The notes under the pieces: model-generated
The model's database searches: none
The model's input: only the letters and a program-made list of their open reading frames with translations
Told to the model about the DNA's origin: nothing
Translations under genes and position numbers: made by a program
From: Kryptolebias marmoratus
Lineage: Eukaryota > Chordata > Actinopteri > Cyprinodontiformes > Rivulidae
Assembly: GCF_001649575.2 (NCBI RefSeq)
Contig: NC_051446.1
Coordinates: 20,229,344 to 20,293,343, forward strand
Reading direction: 5' to 3'
DNA length: 64,000 nt
Shown: one piece after another, positions 1 to 12,900 of the stretch
Numbering within the stretch: position 1 is the stretch's first letter
Layout of the letters: every line of letters begins with the position of its first letter

Positions 1-3000
1 TTTTCTAGCTTTACTAGAGGTGGATGATAAGAATTAAACACAGGTTTAATATCGTTGATACAGATCTGATACGAATCTCCTTATTAATTATCGTGGATGC
101 TTCATCAAATAAATGTTTTTTTGGACCCTAAAGTGTTTTTGTCTTTTTTTTTTTCTTTTGGATTGTTAACTGGTTAACACCCAGAACAGAATTTGGTCAA
201 TGTTTCTAAGTAAGTTTTTGTTCAGAAACAATGGAAAAGCAACAAAACAAATTTTCCTCAAACACCAGCTCCAACCAACGTGTCCTGATTGTTTTTTCTT
301 AAATAAAAGTGCGCAAAGTTATCACACGAGATGCGAAAGTTTAATAAACTTTCTCCCTTTATGCAGGAGAGAAAGTGAAACTTTTATTTAACTGATATTG
401 ATCAATATCCGGACCAACACAGATATTGATATGATCAATAATTAAGCTCTAACCGCCCCACCTTTAACATTTACAGTTATTCGTTTTAAGCTACACAAAT
501 TTTCTACAATTTACACTGATTTATTCTGGACGGTGCAGCTTTTCTGCCATTTACAGCAATCAGGCAGCACGACGTTTGCCACATTTACAGCCATTCATTT
601 CAGCTTTTCTCTGCATTTACGATGATTCATTCCAGGAGGCGCGGCTTTTCTGTCGTTTACGGTAATTTCCACGCCTGGCTCGGCTTTCTCTCCGTGAGAA
701 GCTGCTCAGCTCACAGAGAACTGCGGGCCTGACAAAGACAATATGGTGAGAGAACAAAACGAGCACGGCTGTCTGTAAAAGTGCATATTCTGGACATTTG
801 TTAGGGACAAACGTCTTGAAGCAGAGCTATCTGAATTTTAATTGAAGACCACAGTTTTACATGTGTTTACCTTCATTATGGATGATGTTTCTCAATCCTT
901 TAAATGACGGTGCATCTGCTCACTTCTCCATTTGATTTCCTGTCTGGCGTCGACAAACGGTTTCTCATATAGACGCACAGATAGATATCTACCAAGCTTT
1001 GACAAAAATGCACAAGTTTTCATGGGTTTTAGCAAGTGTTATCTGTGTATTATCATGCATTTGCAAAGGAAAATAAAAAAATAATACCATGTTGGGTTAA
1101 AATGTGCATAAACGAGACTTTAAATTGTTGCATATTAAAGGTTTGCGTTTCTGAGCTGGTAATGCAAATTTGAAATGCTGAAGTTAAAAACAGAGAAATA
1201 TCAGCAGAGGCGAGCTGCTTTGAAACACAATCTGTTTCCAGCTTCATGCATTTATTGTCAGAAATAATAAGTTTACAATTTAAATGTAAATGCCTCTGTA
1301 ACATAAACAGGAGCGAACTGTGATTCTTTGATGGTAAACCAATTAAAATTATGCACGGAGGCTGATTAGGTGTTTTTAAATGGCAAATGTTGATGATGCT
1401 AATTTCTTTTTTGATTTATAAATGTACCAATTTAATAAGTGTACTTATAATAATGTATACACTTTAGTAAAAGACACTGTCTGTGAAGGTGGGATTTAGC
1501 TCTGGGGTCCGATGTGGATCAGCACACATTCATACGTCTACAACAGTTTCTTCAGGCTTGATATGAACTCAGTTCCAAGCAGAAAGTTCTTCTAAAAGTA
1601 ACATTTCCTAAACAATCAAATAAACATAATAGACTATGAAAACTAGAAATAAATGTCTTACCATTTTTTCCCGGTAAACATCGTTCTTTTAAAAATTACC
1701 ACCATACCCTGGTCAACTCGGGTCCCATCTTCACGACTCCAGGTAACTTTTTAACCATTTTTTCTCCACCTACACAATCTAACAAAAACACTGAAATACC
1801 TATGCCACGATCACATCAACAGCGTTTCAAAATGCAAAGAAAGAACACGTGTAGCTTAGCTTTACAGTCTTTGTAATTGACCATTTCAGCACCCGATGAC
1901 AGCTCGATGTGTTTCTCCGGCACAAAATGATAGTGAACTTGTTCAAAATAGACTGCTCTGTCATCGTTACCAAGCAGCTCCACATCTCTGTAGTCCACAA
2001 ACTGAATCATCCACTTTTCTGCAAAAACGTAGAGTGTGGACGAGAGGTGCAGCAGCATAACGTACTGTATCCTGATCGGTATCCTTTCAGTATCCTTTCA
2101 TTCAGTGTCTGTTGCTGCACGAGAAAAAAAAGATCAGTTATGTTGACAGGAACAATCTGACAAAAACAATTTTAGAAAAACTGGCCTAATAAGTCATCCG
2201 ACTTTCCAACCGGCCTACCTCTAATTGTGCAAAGTGTAAAAACCGTGAACGCTGTCTTTGTCTTACAGTGTTTGTTTACTTTAGCAGCTATCCTCAAGTT
2301 AGGATAATTGTGCTAAAGTTGTTATCTTTGTCAGCAAACGCAACAAACTCAAAAGGAAAATGGGCGATAAATGAGAGAAGAGCAAGGCGTTTTACCTCAT
2401 CTGTGGCGTTTCTGTTTGTGTTAACTAAGAACTGAGAATAAGCTTCGACACTGCAGCAATCAGACTTCTTTTTTCTTTTTTTAGATTAAAGTGTAAGACA
2501 GGAGTCATTTGTCACAGTCCTCTGGAAAATTGTCAGAATAACACAAAAACCATGACAGCAATCTTACGACACAAAAACGGAACAATTTAACGTCAGTTCA
2601 GAGCAGCAGGGGTGGAACTATTTTACATAATACTAAATATATAAACAAATAAAAGGAGAAAGCTTTGTTTTTATTGCAGTATGGGTGTATTTGTTATGAA
2701 GACAATATAGGCAATCCCAAGAGAGAAAGAAGAAGAAAAACTTGAGCACTGAGGATCTTACAAGGGAATAATTGTTTCCATGTTAACAAGACAACATGCC
2801 AGAGGGAACCTGTCGGAGTCTGGATGTGAAACCAGTCGAGCATTTTTGGAAAAACAATGATAACTCAAAACTGCTGCTCTTTATCCAACTGTGGTCCTTA
2901 ACAAAACACAGAAACAACTGTTTTGCTCAGTCTTTTATAGAGAAAGAAATATTTTGGTACATTTTGTGTTCAAAGCACTTAATGTGGAAAACCAAAAGGT

Positions 3001-4460
3001 CTCAAAATGTTCCTTCTGCGATACGACATTACTTAATAGTCTGATTTATAATTTATCCGAAGCCAAATAAGACATTTCCTTTTTGTGCGATTTATTAATC
3101 GGCGTCATTTTGAATCAGCTGAGGAGCTTTCCTTCCAATAATTTTCCAAAATGAAATTTAAAAACAATATATATGTTCTGTGGCAGCGGTGTGCTGCTTT
3201 AACAGTCGAGATGAGCAATTAAAAACTCACAGAGAGTTAACCAACACCCAGCGGAGCAAATCGATGAGCAGCATCCTGCTTGAACTAATCACAGAACGGA
3301 GGGCAAAGGCAGCCAGTTGACATGAAAAGTACAGGAAGCGTGACGGGGCTAATGGTTTGGAAAACGCAGCTGATAAATGAGGAAAAAAGGGCTGAAACTC
3401 TGTCTTTACCCTCTTTCATTTACGTTGCTCCCGGACACCGTGATAACTTGAATTTTATACAGAAGCTAGTTGGGGGTAACGTGTCCTTAAGAAGGGTTAG
3501 ATGGATGGAGAGGTGGGCTTTTATGTTATTTTTACTAAGATTCATTGCAAACCAATGAAACACACTTGTGTTTTCAAGGTAAAACTCAATAATGGCAGCA
3601 GCTGTTTCTGCAGATATTAAGCCGAACTGTCATTTAGACAAAATGGCTCAATACCATTTTCTCAAAATGTCTTCTGTGTAAATTACTGCTTAGAGCCTGT
3701 GAATCACTTTTTTCCCCTCCTCACTCCACAGAGTGGCATCATCTATCATTTTTGGAGAAACGAGCAAGCTAATGGAACCTTTTAGCATTAAGGAACACGA
3801 CCACTGAAGAATGTTCCATTTGCATCAGGTCATTGTTTGATCCATAAAAGAAAAAGGATGGATGTTGCAGAGAGAGAAAGAAAAAAAAAAAAAAAAAAAA
3901 GCTTTCGCTTTCTATTGAAGACACAAGTCTTGGCAAAAGAGTAAACAATGCAACTCTGCATTTAGCTTGGAGACTTCGCGGAGCCATCACCATGGCAACC
4001 CCGTTTTCCAGTCATATCTTTAATGAAAAGGTAATGAGAGAAACATAACGGTCCCAACTTCATTACCGGAGTAAGATTCAGTAATAAAAACTAAATCAGA
4101 GTGTCAGTCATTTGGAGGAGCAGCAGAAGGGCAGCTGAACGAAAACAGACAAGAGGAAACGTACGCCCACTCAGCGTCTGATCCGATTTACGGGCGTCTC
4201 GTTTCGGGGTTCACAGAAAACACACGCCAGCGGGCTGATTTTTGCAGCTGGACACGTTTAACACGTCATATGTTGTATGTATGTATGTTGTCAGCTTCAG
4301 TTTCGCCGTCCTTGCATCTCTTTGAGTTCTTTGCCGTGGGAAGAACCGCCAACACGAAGAAGCAAAGACAAGTAAAGATAAAACGGAGAAAACAAATCAT
4401 ATGGAACAAACAAGGTCCAACAAACAGACACATGACGAGTAAACATCCATATATATGAGG
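1..4460. other. Intergenic, no gene seen
   Basis: AT-rich DNA with short chance ORFs, poly(A)/poly(T) tracts and the degenerate tandem repeat near 465-690. No recognisable protein, RNA gene or splice-consistent exon. Confidence 0.6.
465..690. repeat. Degenerate tandem repeat, unit roughly 35-60 bp
   Basis: Units share a core like GGCTTTTCTGTCGTTTACGG and CATTTACAGCCATTCATT, with clear copies near 521-560, 592-625 and 625-663. Function unknown. Confidence 0.5.
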
Positions 4461-5329
4461 CAAGGGTCTGAAATCTGTGGTTCCTGGGCCACATGCGGCT
4501 CTTTGGTTCCTCCTTGTAGCTTTAATCGAAACATTAATTAAATAGAATGATGCTTATATTCATGACCACAACAGAAAAGACTTGTTGTCCAATTTTACCC
4601 AAATAAAGGCAGCAAGATACAAATAAGAAGAAACATATTTATCACTTTGTCATAGCAGTTAGTCTGTTAACCACTTCATTAATCTAATATCAAGACAAAT
4701 AGTGTGGTCTTACTCTGAAATCTGACTGAAAATTAAACATGTTTTTAACACATCGGAGGGCAGAAAAGTAACAAAGTGCAGATTTGCTCACACTGTCAGA
4801 TCACTATATCGTGAGTTATTAAAATAAGGCGCTCTACAAACATGACAGATCACTTTGATAATAAAAAATACAAAGTAAAGGCTTAACCTTAGTAGAATAA
4901 TGATCTCTGCCTTTATTAGAAGATATTCATTAAGTCACAATTAAACATTCAGCAATCTGACCTAATTATGTTCACGCTAATAAATTATTAGGATACTAGC
5001 TTATGTTCTACTATTTCAAAGTAGGATACTTGTATTATTTTTACAAATAAAAGGACTCAGTTAAGGCTTGCATAGTTCAGGGTTTAACTATTATTTAAAT
5101 AAGACACTATACATTAAAAAACTCTGGTGGGGTTTTTTTTGTACAGATTTTTAACTTCATAATGACCTAAATTGTAGTTTTTTATATGTAGCATCATATC
5201 CTGTAACACATAATGAGTCGTTTTATTTCTATTTCAAGTTTCAAGCACTTTTCTGCAGCTTTGGATACATTTTATTAAGTAAGAGAATGGGCAGAAATAG
5301 CCCTCGACTGTAAAGTTTGCAGACTCCTG
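4461..5329. mobile_element. hAT-like non-autonomous element (probable)
   Basis: Left end CAAGGGTCTGAAATCTG with the phrase CACATGCGGCTCTTTGG, right end GTTTGCAGACTCCTG; the ends are imperfect inverted repeats of the CAGGGGTCTGCAA type seen in fish hAT elements. No transposase and no clear 8-bp target duplication. Confidence 0.45.
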
Positions 5330-5824
5330 ACAGAGAAATGCTGGACTAAACTGACAAAAAGAGTTTTACGTAAAATTGTGTCGTTACTTCTATCATGATT
5401 GGTGGATGATGAATTGTACCGGGACTGAAATGAAGGCAACAAAGCCGGCTGTTTTCAGCAGTATCTAAAAAAAAATAAATCCACTAAACCAACAGAGGAA
5501 ACCAGCAAACAGCAAGAAACGTGGAGATTAACAAACAATCTGACCAAGAAATAATGTGCTGATTACTAACGGAATGCAGGTGGTAAGAGCTTGAACTGAG
5601 AACTACAGAGGATAGGTGACGCGGTTGCTGTTGAGAGGTGGCTCAGCGAGAACAAAAACTTTATTAACAATTAAAAAGCTGACGAGACAGCAAAAGCTAA
5701 AGTGACCCAGAGGGACAGGAGAGATGAGCAGCAGAAGGCTTTTAAACAGGAAGTGGTGATTACTGAGCTGACAAGCAGGTGAGCTAAGTGAGCGGGCGGA
5801 CAGGTGTGGGTGATTATCTTAGGG

Positions 5825-6036
5825 CAGGGGTGAGCAACCCTGGTCCTGCAGAGCCACTTTCCTGCATATTTTACTTGCTTCTCTGCTCCAACACACCTGA
5901 TTTCAATCAGTGTCATTAACAGGCGTCTGCAGAACATGAAGAGGTGATTTAACCCCCGAATCAGGTGTGTTGGAGCAGGGAAACAAGGAAAACATGCAGG
6001 ATAGTGGCCCTCCAGGACCAGGATTGCCTGCCCCTT
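5825..6036. mobile_element. Short hAT-type inverted-repeat element (MITE)
   Basis: About 210 bp. The left half (GAGCAACCCTGGTCCTGCAG, CTCCAACACACCTGATT) is the reverse complement of the right half (AATCAGGTGTGTTGGAGCAG, CCAGGACCAGGATTGC). TTAGGG flanks both ends, fitting an imperfect 8-bp target duplication. Confidence 0.75.
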
Positions 6037-7455
6037 TGTTAGGGCAAAGAGGGACACGAAGGCCAATGACGCAGGGCTGAACAGGTCAAAAGAAAACACA
6101 AAGAAAATCGTGACTAATCAGAAAATAAACCTAAAAACAAACACAAAAACCCAAAGATCATGACAATATGACCACAAGAGCAGACCATAACTCAAACGGG
6201 ACAAACTTAAAATACAAGAAACCCAAAGAAAGATCCATTAAAAAAAACTCAGACCATGACATGTTGCTTCCAGGGAGCATGGCAGAGAAATGCTAGAAAC
6301 AAACTAAAGAGTTCAGTGATTTGAATAAATAAACCTATGTCCCGTTTGTGTTTAAATGGAGATTAGGATTTAACAACAAATAACTTGCATGTACTAAATA
6401 AATGAGCATTGGAAGGAATGAGAATTTTAAATGATCAGCTCATCTCTGACAGTCCCCCCCCCAATCATCTTCCATTAAACACAAGAATTAAACATTCATG
6501 GTGTTTGTTTAAATGGATGTGACCTCGGAAAATGAGCCGTGGTCCACCTCTCCAGCCCTGCATGGTAAATATTTGAATCTACGTCTCGCTGCGGCGGTTC
6601 GCCTCGTCGTCCTCTCCTCATTATCACGGTAACCTTGTGATCTGGCCAATTTTCGGGCCGTAATGACACTCGGCATTCTGAAAGCAATTTTAATCACGGG
6701 CGGGGAGCTCCGGCTGCCAGGTATCAAAGCCGTTGGCTGCCTTCAGCGGCACGCTCGCGTCACGCAAAGTCCACCAGCGTCCGGGCTCCTCCTTTCCACA
6801 CGCAGTCCATCAGGAATCCTCCATGCATAATTAAAGAGAAATTTAAAGAGACTTCAGGTGTCTTAACCAATGTGGTGTTGACATTTCGTCCAAGCCATGC
6901 AAGGATTTATTCGTCCAGCAAACAAACGGTGGCGATATCAGTCGTTACCAAACTGAAAGGAATGATAAGAATGATGCCCTGGGCTTCAACTCAGATCTGA
7001 ATGCGACCAAGGATAATTGTGCACACTGACTGTGCTTGCATTAATGCCAAGACGGTCGGAGGAGGAAGAATGTAGAGAGCGGCAGACGGATCGGACTGTA
7101 TGAATGCATTCTGTCCTCATTGTCCACTCAGACACAAGCATCATTACTGGCCGGTTACGAGCTCCGGCAGCTCCGGCAGCTCCGGCCTTCATCATTATGC
7201 AGCCGTCCACACAGGTCTAACAAAGAGAAATTTGTCTCGCATTTGTTTATCTGGATGAGCAGAGTCTGGCACGGCGTCGCAGGCTGAGGTTGGCCGGACG
7301 CTCAAGTACGTCGCCGCGCACCTTTACCTCCATTTGGACCTCGTCCCCCTTCTCTCTCGCTCCTCGCACATCTAAAACAACTACAGTGTCGTTTTACCAA
7401 CATTAATTTGTACTCATGTCCAAAAATAAAAAGCAAACAGATGTTTTTTTTTGGG
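6037..7455. other. Intergenic, no gene seen
   Basis: Moderate GC, non-repetitive in appearance, with a short GCTCCGGCA triplication near 7160-7186. No coding exon recognised; some of it may be conserved non-coding DNA. Confidence 0.4.
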
Positions 7456-8035
7456 ATGTGTCTGTTAGCATAATATCTCACAAATCATTGAACATATTTT
7501 ATTAAAACTTTCAACAAATAATCAATGGATGAACATCTACAGCTGATCAACGTTTGGACAGAAACCAATTCAAGATGGTCGCCACAGCCAACTGACCTTA
7601 GAAAACACAAAAATGGCTACGACTGCGCCAATTTTACAGACACTGAGCTAAAATTTGGTGTGGTAGTAGCTGAGACTGAGCCCCAACACATACATGAATG
7701 CAACACATCACAATACTTTTTCTGTTAACTTTGGCATTAACTAATGGAGTCAACCCTGTTTGTCTTTTACCAATATATCTCATAACCCACTTGATGGATT
7801 TCAATGAAACACCCAGAAAGTAATTATTGGATGGATACCTACAACTGATTAACTTTTGGCATCAACCCAGTTCAAGATGGCTGCTGCAGCTTTCATAAAA
7901 ATGGCTTTACCTCAGGGATTTTTACAAATATTGAGGTAAAATTTGGTGTGGTAGCAGCTGAGAGTCATTCAGAACAAGCACTAACAGATCATGCAAGATA
8001 TCACATGAGACTGTGCCTCGTGTTGTTTTAAAGAT
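7456..8035 (+). repeat. Tandem dimer of a dispersed repeat family (family A)
   Basis: Two copies about 300 bp apart share TCTGTTAGCA..ATATCTCA, TTCAAGATGG(C/T), ACAAAAATGGCT and AAATTTGGTGTGGTAG.AGCTGAG. The same modules recur near 9.4-10.0, 21.7, 23.2, 24.6, 27.2, 33.3, 56.4 and 62.2 kb. Unknown class; no protein coded. Confidence 0.8.
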
Positions 8036-8214
8036 TTAACCAAAATAGCTCCGCTTCAGTCATTTCTAATCATAAAATAACATTAGTCTAAAACTCTGGC
8101 GTGAAAGGCGGTGGATGAAGAATGCTAGGCCTTAAACTGAGCCATTTTGGGTTAGCATTTGGTTCACTGAGGGGTAAATAGTTGTATAGGTTGTTCTGTT
8201 AAGCTGCTCTTATG

Positions 8215-8485
8215 ATCGTCACAGCCGCTCGATGTCCTCAGCTGTCTCCACTTCCAGCTGTTCAGGCGCCACCTGTTTCCCGTTAGTAATCAGCACTCCT
8301 GTTACCATTCCCCAGACACATACGCCCTGGTGTCCTCAGGTCCGTTGTCAGATTCTCTGTTCACTCTTGTTTTGCTTTGCTGTGCTTTTGTTTGACCAAT
8401 AAAGTTGTTGGTTTGTATTTGTGGTTCCACAACCTGCCTACCTCCTGCTTGCCTGCATTCGGGTCCTTTATCCAACCTTGTGGCA
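8215..8485 (+). mobile_element. Probable LTR retroelement remnant (solo LTR-like)
   Basis: CACCTGTTTCCCGTTAGTAA, then CAATAAAG followed by CCTGCCTACCTCCTGCTTGC and GCATTCGGGTCC: the poly(A) signal and downstream layout of fish Gypsy-type LTRs. No coding part nearby; ends not defined. Confidence 0.35.
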
Positions 8486-9426
8486 GTTTTTAAACGACCT
8501 TAAACTGTAAGAAAGGAGGGGAAAAAAGCACCTTAAACTGCTGTGAACTTTTACTGATCCACAAAAAAAAGTAGACTATTCGCTTCTGGGAGTTTGTGTG
8601 GCAGCTGTGAGTTATGGGAGTCTTTTTTTCTTTTATTTCTCTCCACTTTCTCACAAGTTTTGTTTCAGGAGGAGGGTGTGCAGTTTGACTTGTCCTTGAC
8701 CCTCCCTGTGAACCAGATACATCATGAGGCTGTTGCTGAGGAGGTTAAAATCATGCAACAACGAGATGCCGCGGGAACAAAAAAATTTAAAAAAGAAAAA
8801 CAGGGAAGGGGGGGGGGTGCTTCCTTATGTTGCAACACTTATCTGAAGCTGTCCGACGGTTCTGCTGCCAGCAGTCACTGTCGCTTAGATCTCCCCGTGC
8901 TTTTCTGTCCAGCTTCATGTCACGGCGGCAAAAAATAGTCCACGTTGAGGCAGGTGTTTTTTTTTTTTTTTTTTTCTCCCTTCCCCTTTTTGACAGGTTT
9001 CAGAGATATGTGCTCTGTATATCTTTGAGGCATTATCACAGGTATCCAACTGTACATCCAGGGAGTGCTGAGAGTGCTGCACTCTTGTCTTATTACAGAC
9101 AGCAGGTGCAGATGGTTATAGGCAGGTGCTCCGCTGAAAAAAAAAAGGAGAAGGGGGTGTAAAAAAAAAAAAAAAAGGACAAGCACCTGGTCCCTCTGTT
9201 GTCGCAGTCTGCTCTTAGTATGATTAGCTTTGTTTCTTCAATGGAGCGCGGCGAGGAACAAGACCTACAGCTTCATTAGAGAGCCTCACAGGACCCTCGG
9301 CTCGCTTCTTTTCTTACACTTGACTCCAAAATGTGAGGACCCCCTTCCCCCCATTAAAACTCTGCTACTGTTACCTCTCTAGAATATAAAACGAGTTATT
9401 CAAAAAGCCTGTGCATAAAAAGGCAG

Positions 9427-9985
9427 GTTTGTCTGTTAGCAAAATATTTCAAGAACGGCTGGGTGGATTTTAATTGGATGTACCGCTACAACTGATTCCG
9501 CTTTGGAATCGGTCCGATTCAAGATGGCCTCCACAGTTAATGTGCTTTAAAAAAAAACACTAAAATAGCTGCAACTCGTTCATTTTTACAGATATTGAGC
9601 TAAAGTTTGTAGTAGTAGCTGAGAGTCATCTCCAACGCATACTTGAAGGGCAAACAAATTGCACAAGATCTTAGTTTAAAACTTTGGCATCAACTGTTGC
9701 CGTCAACCCTGTCTGTTAGCAAAATATCCCATGAACCACTGGATGGGTTTTAATAAAAAACTCCCAGAAGGAGATCACTGGATGTATACCTACAACTGAT
9801 TATCTTTTGGAGATGGCTGACCCAACTAATCAACCATAACCAACACAAAAATAGCTATAGCTCAGTCCGTTTTAAAGATATTGGGCTAAGATTTGATTGG
9901 GAAGTAGCTGAGGGTCATTCCCATCACATGCTTTGAGCTCTCACAGATCATGCGGGATCTTTGATTTAAAAGACTGACATGCAAG
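9427..9985 (+). repeat. Second tandem dimer of repeat family A
   Basis: Copies begin at about 9427 and 9709. The junction between them (TTTGGCATCAACT...GTCAACCCTGTCTGTTAGC) matches the junction of the 7.5-kb dimer, so the dimer itself looks like the repeating unit. Confidence 0.8.
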
Positions 9986-12900
9986 GAAGTTGGCAACCTG
10001 TTTTATGTCAAAAACTGACAGTTTTGTGTCTTTCAATTTATGCAAAAAGTGAAATAAGCTCGAATAATTGAGCTCGAATGTCTGGGCAGGTTTTGGGCAA
10101 AACCTCTATTATCGCCAAATCCCAGTCCATTTTCAGGCTGTATCTTCAAGAACTAGCAGAGGAAATGAGTGCTAATCATATGGTTTTTTTTTTATTATTA
10201 TTTATTGTCAGAGTGTGCACAGATTTGCTTTCTTTGTGTGCTCACCACATTCGCCAGCCAAGCATTTAATAATTGAAGGAATTATCAGGCCAGTGGATCC
10301 AAAGCCCCTCAGAAATGTGTCATGTCCCTGAGCAAAGCCTGCAGTAAAAAAAAAAAAAGGAAAGAGGGGCCTGCTAATGTTCAACGCCCCACACACACAC
10401 ACACCAAACAAACAAACAAAAAAAAGCTCTGCAGAATCCCACCTACATAGCCAAAGTTACAACAGAGGTTGATGATGCCACATACGGCAAGCTTTGACTG
10501 GCAGAGTATCAATACCTCATAACAGCAGGAGCCCATGCATGTCAAATACATTTATGATTCCCTCTAAATGCTGCTTTCCTGTTTTCCCCTCCACATCAGA
10601 ATGGGTGTTTTTTTTTTTTTTTGATGTAGCTAGATTTCGCCATGCAGTTTGGCTGGTAGTCCCCTCCTTACAAAGAATGTGACTGACGCAACATTAATCT
10701 CCAAACAAAGAGACTGGCACAAGCGCGCCGCGCAATTTCAGGGCGATGAGGTGGCAACGTCAGGCTCAATTTCTCACCGCTCCTTCACAAGCTGCTCCAC
10801 TTTCTCCCAAATTCTCATTTAGATCAAACAAAACACTCCAGAGAAGGAGGTGAAACAGTGCCGTTTAAATCCGTGGCACACATGCACACACAGGAGACCT
10901 CTTTTTCTTTTTCTTTTTTCTATAAACAGGGAGTCTTAGCATGGAAGGAAAAAAAAAAAGTTTTAAATTCGCCATAATAAGGTGTGACCTACATGGAAGG
11001 GAGCCAAAGCCCCCCGAAAACTCCAGCTCCAGGGCGAAATTCCAAAAAGTAACGCAGAGGAAGAGAGAGCTGCTCCTCCACAGACATAATTCTCTCCTGG
11101 TTGACACGCCACACTTCCTCAGAGCATGGCTCAGAATACACACCGCATCCTTCAAGGCGAAAAGCATGCAATATTTATTTTACTGATGCACTGTTTGGTA
11201 CATTGAAAAACGTCGCCAGCACCAGCCAGAGGTTGTAACATAAAATAATCTCTCTGACGCTGACATATGAAAAACATTCCTGAGCTGACATTCATGAATA
11301 ATGGCAGCTGTTTGGAGAGGAGTGACTCTGAGGTCTATTTTCAAATAGGTTTCAGCTGCACAACTATCCCGCTGTTTAGCTGAGGGACGCCTGGAAATGC
11401 ATCTTTCATGAGCGCAGGAGACCGCAACTTGTATGTTTAAGGAGAACCCGCGCAAAGTGCAGGGAAGGAAGGAGGCAGGCGAAGATTTCAGATAACGATT
11501 TGACGACGCACTTTGGTGACAAAAAGTGGAAACATGGCGTTGCAGCAGGGTTTCGTCATGTGTCACAGAATGAAAAGGTGTCACAGTGTTTGTGATATTT
11601 TACAGCAGATTTCTCCGGGAATAGAATATTCGGAGTTAGGTGGCAGTCAGTCACCCTGAGTGAGTGAATGGCTGAGTGCGCTCGGATGAAAAGGCGGGCT
11701 GTCCTCTGTGTACTTGGACCTCGTTATGGAGGGTGAGCGGCTCCCACCAGCAGCTCAGGACGAGCGAAAACCCAAGAAAGCTCCTGATACACCATGATAT
11801 AGCTGTTCTGATCAGAAGCTTTTCTTTTTGTTTGTTCTGTTCTGTTCTTGTCACTAATGAGATCTGGGAACGTGGTAAGATTGTAAACAATTTTTTTTTT
11901 TTTTTACCTGTCGAAGATAGCTCTTTGGACCACCTCAGTTTGTAGCATTGATTGTAAATAGAAATACTGGACCTTATCCAAGATCCCAGAAGTTGAAGCA
12001 GCAGACAGGTCTCACAACAGGTTTTAAGCCCAAGGAGTTAAACCCAAACAAGCGAAACACTAAATAAAAATTAAAAATTAAAAAAAAAAACAACTCAAAC
12101 AATTTTACTTAGATGTTGATTCATGTCGCTGCTGGATGTTCAAAAAGGAATTTTTCTAAAAGGTTTTGCTGTAAATACAAATACAAAGGTCAATGTGACA
12201 CCAGGATTGTTTGTGGGAGAGTGGGCGGGACTTAAAGCCCCACATCATCAGTACTCAGACTCTGGTTCCAAAAATACAACATGGCAGCTTCCTGCTGGTT
12301 TCAATTCCCAACAATAACAGATGGCGGGGACACTTAGTTTAGTACTTTCCTTCCTGTCAATAATTTGCAAAAACAGAATTTAATTCCGACCAGATGAACG
12401 GTCGCACAGGAAGTGCTAAAGCTGCTGCTGCTGCAGTCGCAAGCAACTATAAAATTCTCTGTAAACAGACTTCAGTGTGGCCCTCAGGTGCGATAAAATA
12501 CCCACGTCTAGGATTTTATTTGTAGTATTTTTCCAGTCAGAGTCAGCTTTAAAGGATAAACATGAACGCACTTAATATCTCCTGTAGGTTTTTAAAAGTC
12601 GTTTACATCATCGGGTCCAGAAACACACCGGGGTAAAGTGCAAAGCAGTTGGCAGAGGCATTCATTGCTCCTGTGCTGCTTTTAGGGCAGTTCATCACTC
12701 ATTCATCACTTTTTTTTTTTCTTCTTTAAACAAGCTCTTCATTTTGCAAACAAGCAGAAGGTAAAAAAGTTCTGGCAACAAAAGAGCCAGAGTCTAGAAG
12801 AAAAAGATGTCACATTAGCTTGATCTGAACCCCCCCCCTCTCCACCTCCTCCTCTGCTCAAACTCAAGCATCGTTCACCCCACCACCTCCTGGGTTTAAC

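Noticed and set aside
5671..6099. 142-codon minus-strand ORF
   Set aside because: It runs across a hAT-type MITE and has no recognisable domain.
7160..7186. Three copies of a 9-bp GCTCCGGCA unit
   Set aside because: Too short to be more than a local slippage event.
7525..7728. 67-codon ORF
   Set aside because: Lies wholly within the dispersed family A repeat; other copies do not keep the frame.
11180..11584. 134-codon minus-strand ORF
   Set aside because: No homology recognised and no conserved splice pattern; chance ORF.
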